Below, in pieces: positions 58,437 through 64,000 of a DNA stretch of 64,000 nt. Numbering within the stretch: the first letter of the stretch is position 1; every line of letters begins with the position of its first letter. This DNA is from Dyadobacter jiangsuensis. Lineage in GTDB: Bacteria; Bacteroidota; Bacteroidia; Cytophagales; Spirosomataceae. A program made the position numbers and the translations under genes. The stretch covers positions 434,001 to 498,000 of the forward strand of contig NZ_PYAS01000004.1 of assembly GCF_003014695.1 (NCBI RefSeq), in the 5' to 3' direction. Below the pieces are notes generated by a model. The model was given only the letters and a program-made list of their open reading frames with translations. It had not been told where the DNA came from and searched no databases.

Positions 58437-59003
58437 TTACTTGCCAAGTGTACCGCGAAGCGCACGTGGGATTTCAACTGATGCGATCGGGTTGCTTGCC
58501 GCTGTCAATATAACAAAATTTTCAGCTTTGAGTGCACCAACCTTCACAGATTTTCCTAAATCTAGTTCAGTCACATCAACATTTACATAGTCAGGGATGT
58601 TATCCGCAAGACCCTGTACGCGCAATTTACGCAATTTTTGGTTCATTTTACCACCTTTCATTACTCCGGCAGATGTACCAGTCAATTTGATAGGTACTTC
58701 AACTTTAATTTCTTTTCCGGGAATGATTTGCAGAAAATCCGCGTGGATCAACGCATCGTTTACCGGGTGGTATTGTGTTTCCTGAAGAATCGCATTGTAT
58801 ATAGTACCTTCGATGTTCAGTGTAACGTTAAAAATATCCGGTGTGAAAAGCAATTCACGGAACAACATAGTAGGTGCATAGAAATGCACTTGTTCGCTTC
58901 CTCCGTACAGCACAGATGGAACATAACCCTGAGCGCGCAAGGTTTGTGATTCCACCTTGCCGAGATTCGCTCTTTTAAACCCTACAATCTCAAGACTTTT
59001 CAT
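58437..59003 (-). CDS. rplY: 50S ribosomal protein L25/Ctc, 188 aa
   Basis: L25 N-terminal fold ('SLEIVGFKRANLGKVESQTLRAQGYVPSVLYGG') plus the C-terminal TL5/Ctc beta domain ('IKVEVPIKLTGTSAGVMKGGKMNQKLRKLRVQ'). It binds 5S rRNA. Length fits the Ctc form, associated in other bacteria with stress. It follows prs by 35 bases and is the second gene of that operon. Confidence 0.96.
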   Translation of the reverse strand: MKSLEIVGFKRANLGKVESQTLRAQGYVPSVLYGGSEQVHFYAPTMLFRELLFTPDIFNVTLNIEGTIYNAILQETQYHPVNDALIHADFLQIIPGKEIKVEVPIKLTGTSAGVMKGGKMNQKLRKLRVQGLADNIPDYVNVDVTELDLGKSVKVGALKAENFVILTAASNPIASVEIPRALRGTLGK

Positions 59004-59038
59004 AAGAATTTTTATAAGAAAGTTAAATAAAAGAAAAT

Positions 59039-59983
59039 TTACTGAGAATTTATAAACAATGAACTAATAGATTCGTGATCGCGGATCCGACCTATTGCCT
59101 TTGCAAAAATTTCTGCAACAGACAGTACGCGGATTTTTTCATTCTGTTGCTTAAGAGGAATAGTATCTGTTACAATCAGCTCTTCCAGCACCGAATTGGC
59201 AATATTTTCATGCGCCTTGCCCGACATAATCGCGTGTGTGCTGATCGCCCGCACGGACGTCGCACCTTTCTCCATGATAATCTCGGCTGCCTTGCAAAGC
59301 GTACCACCCGTGTCGATCAGGTCGTCTACCAGCACTACGTCCATCCCTTCCACATCTCCGATCACCTGCATGCTGGCGATTTCGTTGGCGCGTTTCCGGT
59401 GCTTGTCACACAGGATCATGTCCGCGTTCAGGAACTTTGCGAAATTCCGTGCACGTGCGGCGCCGCCTACGTCGGGCGATGCGATCAGCAGATTTTTGAG
59501 GTTCAGGGATTTGATATAAGGAACAAAAATCGAGGTTCCTTCGAGGTGGTCGACAGGCAGGTCTAGAAAGCCCTGGATCTGTCCGGCGTGTAAGTCTATG
59601 GTCATCACGCGGTCAACTCCTACTGCCGTGAGGAGGTTTGCAACGACTTTCGCTGCAATGGCCACGCGAGGCTTGTCTTTTCGGTCTTGGCGAGCGTAGC
59701 CGAAATAGGGGATCACCACCGTCACATAGTGTGCCGAAGCACGACGGGCCGCATCCACCATCAGCAGCAGCTCCATCAGGTTATCGGCAGGAGGGAACGT
59801 AGATTGGATCAAAAACACATCACAACCCCTGATCGACTCCTCGAAACTTGGCGACAGCTCACCATCGCTGAATTTCCGCAACGTGTAGCCTCCCAGTTCC
59901 TTACCATAATACCTGGCAATGTCTTTGGCCAAATATTCGGACTGACTCCCCGAAAATATTTTTACTGTATTGAATGAACCCAT
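59039..59983 (-). CDS. prs: Ribose-phosphate pyrophosphokinase (PRPP synthase), 314 aa
   Basis: Class I PRPP synthetase: 'KIFSGSQSEYLAKDIARYYG' start, 'YFGYARQDRKDKPR', 'DLHAGQIQGFLDLPVDHLEG' and the PRPP loop 'VVLVDDLIDTGGTL'. It makes PRPP for nucleotides, His and Trp. ATG at 59983 is used, a TTG two codons upstream being less likely. Promoter element just ahead; rplY follows. Confidence 0.97.
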   Translation of the reverse strand: MGSFNTVKIFSGSQSEYLAKDIARYYGKELGGYTLRKFSDGELSPSFEESIRGCDVFLIQSTFPPADNLMELLLMVDAARRASAHYVTVVIPYFGYARQDRKDKPRVAIAAKVVANLLTAVGVDRVMTIDLHAGQIQGFLDLPVDHLEGTSIFVPYIKSLNLKNLLIASPDVGGAARARNFAKFLNADMILCDKHRKRANEIASMQVIGDVEGMDVVLVDDLIDTGGTLCKAAEIIMEKGATSVRAISTHAIMSGKAHENIANSVLEELIVTDTIPLKQQNEKIRVLSVAEIFAKAIGRIRDHESISSLFINSQ

Positions 59984-60002
59984 GGCCAAACTAAAATTTG
60001 CG

Positions 60003-60010
60003 CAAAATTA
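60003..60010 (-). promoter_or_regulatory. -7 element TAATTTTG of prs-rplY
   Basis: On the minus strand TAATTTTG matches TAnnTTTG, 19 bases before the prs ATG; it lies in the gap after the PAP2 gene stop. Confidence 0.5.
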
Positions 60011-60021
60011 AATAAAACCAG

Positions 60022-60600
60022 TTAATTAAGATAGTATCTTTTTAAAAAAATATAATAAAGCTGCACAAAGCAGTATCCGACCAGCAACCCGACGAGAGCT
60101 CCGACGAGGATATCGAGCGGGTAATGCACCCCTACATATACGCGGCTATATGCGTAAACGACCGCCCAAAGGAACAAAAATGCCATTTGCGGCACGCTCT
60201 TTCGAAGCAAGCTGAACCACGCGATCGCCAATGCAAAACTTGTTGACGCATGCGATGAAGCGAAGCCGTAGAGGCCGCCGCAGTCGGTTACGTGGTGCAT
60301 TACCGTGGTGATCGTGGGATCGTGACAGGGCCGTAACCTCAAAAAGTAGGGCTTCATGAATCCGGAAGTAACCTTATCGGCCACGGCAACCGCCAATATT
60401 ACGGCAATGATGATGAAGCCACCTTTTTTCCAGCCCTCGGCGCGGATTGTCAATGCGATGAGCACCACGTACATCGGCACCCAGGTGAATTTATAGGTAA
60501 CCCAGTACATCACCGTGTCGAGCCAGGGCGTGTGGTGGCCATTGAGCCATAAAAACAGCTCCTGGTCGGCGCGGACTATGCTATGTACCGCATCCGTCAT
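60022..60600 (-). CDS. PAP2-family lipid phosphatase, 192 aa
   Basis: Five membrane helices with the PAP2 triad motifs: 'KPYFLRLRP', 'FASSHAST' (SSH where SGH is usual), and 'SRVYVGVHYPLD'. It dephosphorylates a lipid phosphate or undecaprenyl pyrophosphate on the periplasmic side. The start overlaps the trpS stop by 4 bases (ATGA), so it is translated together with trpS. Confidence 0.93.
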   Translation of the reverse strand: MTDAVHSIVRADQELFLWLNGHHTPWLDTVMYWVTYKFTWVPMYVVLIALTIRAEGWKKGGFIIIAVILAVAVADKVTSGFMKPYFLRLRPCHDPTITTVMHHVTDCGGLYGFASSHASTSFALAIAWFSLLRKSVPQMAFLFLWAVVYAYSRVYVGVHYPLDILVGALVGLLVGYCFVQLYYIFLKRYYLN

Positions 60601-61574
60601 GAACTAAAACCGAGCACTTTTCTAACCTTGCCGATTGTTTCCTGAGCGATTTCGCGTGCTTTGGCTTCGCCCTCCACGAGAATGCCTTCCAGCTCCTCCG
60701 TATTTTCCATATAATAATTGAAAATGCGGCGCGGCTCAGCAAACACTTCTAGAAAGCATTCAAAAAGCGCCTGCTTGGCATGTCCATAACCGTAGCCGCC
60801 GTTGAGGTAATTCTGGCGCATCGTTTCGACGTCCGACTCCTTTGCGACCAGGCTATAAAGCTGGAATGTGATATCGTTATTCGGATCTTTCGGTTCTTCG
60901 AGCTGTTTCGAGTCGGAAAGGATCTTTTTCGTTACCTTTTTCAGCTCGTTCTCCGGCAGGAAAATATCGATGTAATTGTGGTACGACTTGCTCATTTTCT
61001 GGCCGTCGAGGCCCGGGATCGTCATAATGCGCTCGTCGATCTTGGGCTCGGGCAGCACCAGAATATCCTCACCCGCCAGAATGTTGAAGCGGTTGGCGAT
61101 GTCTTTGCTCATTTCAAGATGCTGCTTCTGATCCTTGCCCACCGGAATGATATTCGCATTATAAAGCAGAATATCAGCCGCTTGCAGGACAGGATAGGTG
61201 AATAGTCCCGCATTTACATCCGACAGTTTCTCCGATTTGTCTTTAAATGACGTTGCATTTGCCAGCATCGGGAATGGTGTGAAGCAGTTCAGATACCAGT
61301 TAAGCTCGGTATGCTCCTGCACCCGCGACTGGCGCCAGAAAACATTTTTTTTGTAATCGAATCCGAATGCGAGCCAGGTAGCCGCAATTGCGCGGACATA
61401 CTCACCACGTTCCACGCCGTTTTTCAGCGTTGTGAGCGAATGGAGGTCGGCAATGAAGAAAAAAGATTCGTTCTGGGGATTTTTAGAGAGTTCGATCGCA
61501 GGTTTGATGGCTCCCAGGATGTTACCCAGGTGAGGTCGCCCGCTGCTTTGAATGCCTGTTAGGATTCTGGCCAT
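60597..61574 (-). CDS. trpS: Tryptophan-tRNA ligase, 325 aa
   Basis: Class I aaRS: 'GIQSSGRPHLGNILGAI' (HIGH-type signature) and KMSKS in 'DGQKMSKSYHN'; full length. It charges tRNA-Trp. The start lies just 16 bases after the stop of a ParE-type toxin gene in the same direction, with no visible promoter between, so the toxin-antitoxin pair and trpS may share a transcript. Confidence 0.97.
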   Translation of the reverse strand: MARILTGIQSSGRPHLGNILGAIKPAIELSKNPQNESFFFIADLHSLTTLKNGVERGEYVRAIAATWLAFGFDYKKNVFWRQSRVQEHTELNWYLNCFTPFPMLANATSFKDKSEKLSDVNAGLFTYPVLQAADILLYNANIIPVGKDQKQHLEMSKDIANRFNILAGEDILVLPEPKIDERIMTIPGLDGQKMSKSYHNYIDIFLPENELKKVTKKILSDSKQLEEPKDPNNDITFQLYSLVAKESDVETMRQNYLNGGYGYGHAKQALFECFLEVFAEPRRIFNYYMENTEELEGILVEGEAKAREIAQETIGKVRKVLGFSS

Positions 61575-61590
61575 TTATTACTATTGATAC

Positions 61591-61884
61591 TTAGTTACGT
61601 GATGTTGGTTTACGGCGATTGTCCCAGAAATACAGCAAGAGGATATGGTCTTCTTTAATTTCATAAAACAAAGAGCATTGTTTTGTGAGAAATCCTCTGC
61701 GTATTTCCCTTCTTGATTTGGAAGCTTTGTACATCAAGGGAAACAACGATATTTGTTTCAGAACGTCCCTGGTTGTCCGAAAGAATTTACGAACCTCTTT
61801 TTCAGACCAATTCAGTTCTAAGTGTGTGATGATGTCGTCAAAAGTGTCTTGAGCTTCTTCCGACCAATGAATGGGTAAGCTCAT
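61591..61884 (-). CDS. ParE/RelE-type toxin, 97 aa
   Basis: ParE-like plasmid stabilisation fold: 'HWSEEAQDTFDDIITHLELNWSEKEVRKFFR', 'LFPLMYKASKSRREIRRGFLTKQCSLFYEIKEDHILLLYFWDNRRKP'. Size and order are typical. Family members poison gyrase or ribosomes; which applies is not visible. It overlaps its antitoxin by 4 bases. Confidence 0.88.
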   Translation of the reverse strand: MSLPIHWSEEAQDTFDDIITHLELNWSEKEVRKFFRTTRDVLKQISLFPLMYKASKSRREIRRGFLTKQCSLFYEIKEDHILLLYFWDNRRKPTSRN

Positions 61885-62102
61885 AAATACTTGCTGTACT
61901 TGGCCATCACTTCCTCGTGAGGCTTCGTCTGACCTGCCGTCGCCTGCTTCTGCGCTCGATCTATTCCATCCTTTACATGATCAGGCAGTTCATCCCAAAA
62001 GTCTGTTTCACCCAGTCTCTTTTGTATGTCCTCCCAGTCCCTTATGGAGATGTAAACACCAGTTCTTTCTCCCTTCTCATTCGACAAATACTGCACATTC
62101 AT
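61881..62102 (-). CDS. Antitoxin of the ParE-type toxin, 73 aa
   Basis: Short protein with a beta start ('MNVQYLSNEKGERTGVYISIRDWEDIQKRL') and a charged helical C-terminus, immediately upstream of the toxin with an ATGA overlap. ATG at 62102 is chosen over a TTG three codons upstream. Not a recognised named family; the role follows from position. Confidence 0.8.
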   Translation of the reverse strand: MNVQYLSNEKGERTGVYISIRDWEDIQKRLGETDFWDELPDHVKDGIDRAQKQATAGQTKPHEEVMAKYSKYL

Positions 62103-62185
62103 AGCTATCAACAGGTTAGCGTTATCAGGTGGGCATTAGCCTTTTCTTAATCCCAAAATTCGTTAAATTGAACCAGAAAACGTAG

Positions 62186-62193
62186 TAAATTTG
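62186..62193 (+). promoter_or_regulatory. -7 element TAAATTTG of the DUF2461 gene
   Basis: TAAATTTG fits TAnnTTTG, 25 bases before the ATG; the TTG at 62168-62170 is only 15 bases upstream, shorter than usual. Confidence 0.4.
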
Positions 62194-62218
62194 AATTTTA
62201 TACCTTCACCAACACGAC

Positions 62219-62890
62219 ATGGATTCTAAAACGCTGCACTTTCTCAGTCAATTAGCCGAAAACAATAACAGGGAGTGGTTTCAGGAAAATAAAAAATTGT
62301 ATGAAGCCGCGAAGGCGGATATGGAAAAGCTGGTCGGCTATCTGATCACCGAGGTAGGGAAGTTCGAAGACCTCGGAAATGTACAAGTCAAAGATTGTAT
62401 GCTGCGCATTTACCGCGATGTCCGTTTTTCGAAAAACAAGGATCCGTACAAGAAAAATCTGGCTGCGGGCATTGGTCCGGGCGGGAAGAGTTCCGGGAAA
62501 ATTGACTATTACCTGCAAGTTCAACCGGGCGATCAGACGTTCCTGGGCGGCGGTATGTGGGAGGTAACTACCGAGCAGCTGGCCCGCTATCGTCAGGAGA
62601 TCGATTACAATGCACATGAGCTGAAATCGATCATTGAGGAAAAGGAATTTCACAGTTATTTTCCTGAAATACACGGAGAAAGCCTCAAAACAGTTCCTAA
62701 GGGTTATTCCAAAGATCACCCGGAAATAGCGCTGCTGAAACGCAAACAACTTTTCTTCATGCACCGGTATACCGATAAAGAGGTGGCTTCCAAAGACTTC
62801 GGTAACCTGGTTTTGAAAGGCATTCAATTGCTGAAACCCTTTACCGATTATATGAATTATGTATTGTACGAAGAAGCGGAAGAGCATTGA
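62219..62890 (+). CDS. DUF2461-family protein, 223 aa
   Basis: Family marks: 'FLSQLAENNNREWFQENKKLYEAAK' start, 'RDVRFSKNKDPYKKNLAAGIGPGGK', 'FLGGGMWEVTTEQLARYRQEID' and 'KGYSKDHPEIALLKRKQLFFMH' (TIGR02453). A soluble protein found widely in bacteria and fungi; function not established. Monocistronic, 51 bases before dnaE. Confidence 0.9.
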   Translation: MDSKTLHFLSQLAENNNREWFQENKKLYEAAKADMEKLVGYLITEVGKFEDLGNVQVKDCMLRIYRDVRFSKNKDPYKKNLAAGIGPGGKSSGKIDYYLQVQPGDQTFLGGGMWEVTTEQLARYRQEIDYNAHELKSIIEEKEFHSYFPEIHGESLKTVPKGYSKDHPEIALLKRKQLFFMHRYTDKEVASKDFGNLVLKGIQLLKPFTDYMNYVLYEEAEEH

Positions 62891-62941
62891 TCGCTGACCC
62901 GGATTCAACAAGGCTGCCATACCCATTACAACCCATTTAAT

Positions 62942-64000
62942 ATGCAATTTTCACATTTGCACTGTCATACACAGTTCTCGCTGCTCGATGGTGCTGCCGA
63001 TATTAAAAAGCTGTTCAAAAAGGCCAAGGAGGACAATATGCCCGCCGTCGCCATCACCGACCATGGTAATATGTTCGGGGTGTTCGAATTTGTGGCCGAG
63101 GGGAACAAGCAGGGCATCAAGCCGATCGTCGGTTGCGAGTTTTATGTGGTGGAAGACCGGCACGTACGGCAGTTTACAAAAGACAAGAAGGACGTTCGTT
63201 TTCACCAGCTGCTTCTTGCCAAGGATGAGATCGGCTACAAAAACCTCGTGAAAATGTGCTCGCTGGGCTTCATGGAGGGGATGTATGGTAAATATCCGCG
63301 GATCGATAAGGAGTTGATCGTGAAATATCACCACGGATTGATCGCTACTACCTGCTGTATCGGTGCGATGATCCCGAAGACGATTATTCGTCAGGGCGAA
63401 GAGGCGGCGGAAAAGGAATTCCGGTGGTGGCTGGATCTGTTCGGGGATGATTTCTATGTAGAATTGCAGCGTCATGATATTCGGGATCAATATATTGTGA
63501 ATGAGGTGCTTATCAAGTTTGCGAGGAAATACAATGTGAAGATCATCTGCTCGAATGACTCGCATTACGTTGATCGCGACGATTGGAACGCGCACGATAT
63601 ATTGCTCTGTATCAACACGGGAGACAAGCAAAGTACGCCGTCTGCCAAGGATTTTGATGATGAGAAGGGGATTCCAAAAGGCTCCCGCTTCGCATTCTAC
63701 AATGATCAGTTCTATTTCAAAAAAACCAGCGAAATGCTGCAACTGTTCAACGACCTGCCCGAGTCGCTGGACAATACCAATGAGATCGTAGATAAAATCA
63801 AAACGCTCGATCTCCGGAAAGACATTCTGCTTCCCAACTTCCCGATTCCCGACGAATTTAAGACGCATACGTTGTCGGAAATGGTGGGTAAAAAGGAGCT
63901 TACTGCGGATGTGCTCAACCAATGGGAATACCTGCGGCACCTTACGTTTGAGGGCGCGCGGAGGAAATATGAAGTAGTCACGCCTGAAATCGAGGAACGG
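62942..64000 (+). CDS. dnaE: DNA polymerase III alpha subunit, N-terminal part
   Basis: The gene starts with ATG at 62942 and runs past the right edge; 353 codons are visible. It opens with the PHP domain, 'MQFSHLHCHTQFSLLDGAADI' with H5, H7 and H9, then 'AVAITDHGNMFGVFEF', 'YGKYPRIDKELIVKYHHGLIATTCCIGAMIP', and 'IICSNDSHYV'. It is the replicative polymerase catalytic subunit; the polymerase palm lies outside the window. Confidence 0.96.
   Translation, partial: MQFSHLHCHTQFSLLDGAADIKKLFKKAKEDNMPAVAITDHGNMFGVFEFVAEGNKQGIKPIVGCEFYVVEDRHVRQFTKDKKDVRFHQLLLAKDEIGYKNLVKMCSLGFMEGMYGKYPRIDKELIVKYHHGLIATTCCIGAMIPKTIIRQGEEAAEKEFRWWLDLFGDDFYVELQRHDIRDQYIVNEVLIKFARKYNVKIICSNDSHYVDRDDWNAHDILLCINTGDKQSTPSAKDFDDEKGIPKGSRFAFYNDQFYFKKTSEMLQLFNDLPESLDNTNEIVDKIKTLDLRKDILLPNFPIPDEFKTHTLSEMVGKKELTADVLNQWEYLRHLTFEGARRKYEVVTPEIEER

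Noticed and set aside
1-64000. tRNA, rRNA, prophage or insertion sequence
   Set aside because: No cloverleaf or TPsiC-type segment, integrase, transposase or phage structural gene was recognised by eye; a tRNAscan and ISfinder search would be decisive.

Overview
The window looks like chromosomal DNA from a Bacteroidota, most likely a Cytophagales/Spirosomaceae (Dyadobacter-like) bacterium. The reasons are two secreted proteins with type IX secretion C-terminal sorting domains, starts that mostly lack a Shine-Dalgarno sequence, promoters of the Bacteroidota TAnnTTTG (-7) type before about a dozen genes, and family content (DUF4199, DUF983, TPR kinases, split Kdp sensor). The genus is inference. 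No rRNA, tRNA, CRISPR array, prophage or insertion sequence was recognised. Coding density is high, and the two ends cut through a thioredoxin-reductase-like gene (left) and dnaE (right).

Layout. 1-3.1 kb: redox enzyme plus UBP-type zinc finger, AraC regulator, short-chain dehydrogenase, YceI lipoprotein. 3.3-15 kb: a Kdp potassium-uptake locus consisting of a CheY-like regulator, a sigma-54-dependent NtrC-type regulator, a terminator, a putative sigma-54 promoter over a perfect palindrome, an unassigned 27-residue membrane ORF, kdpF, kdpA, kdpB, an antisense PIN toxin-antitoxin pair, kdpC, a beta-barrel porin, a small helical protein, a kinase-less KdpD and a separate membrane histidine kinase. 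15-26 kb: CocE-type hydrolase, lipoprotein, membrane LuxR protein, a 17-unit 10-bp tandem repeat, DUF4199 protein, a secreted LRR-like protein, and a two-gene operon of purple acid phosphatase and imelysin/MauG di-heme peroxidase. 26-34 kb: DUF983 protein and a five-gene signalling operon (REC-PAS kinase, 1200-residue triple-receiver hybrid kinase, single receiver, CheR, CheB) without chemotaxis core genes.

34-46 kb: a lipoprotein, a newly delimited 55-residue gene with its own promoter and terminator, an rRNA methyltransferase, a TetR regulator with two matching 18-bp operators and a thioredoxin-reductase-like target, a PVC-type cytochrome dehydrogenase with an ACS-family MFS transporter, surE, a lipid kinase, a ferredoxin reductase/ferredoxin operon and an SGNH lipoprotein. 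46-64 kb: an orphan Anbu-like proteasome homologue, M28 peptidase, MMPL transporter, methyltransferase, TPR histidine kinase, a pdxA-yicC-mpg operon divergent from a 2-hydroxyacid dehydrogenase, prs-rplY, a ParE-type toxin-antitoxin pair directly upstream of trpS-pap2, a DUF2461 protein and dnaE.

Most unusual points: the Kdp locus is wired to sigma-54 instead of an OmpR-type KdpE and carries a nested antisense toxin-antitoxin module; a helically phased decamer array with inverted copies lies beside a membrane LuxR gene; a near-symmetric operator pair defines a small TetR circuit; and an Anbu-type protease stands without its usual partners. All functions are read from sequence by family resemblance; no search was run.
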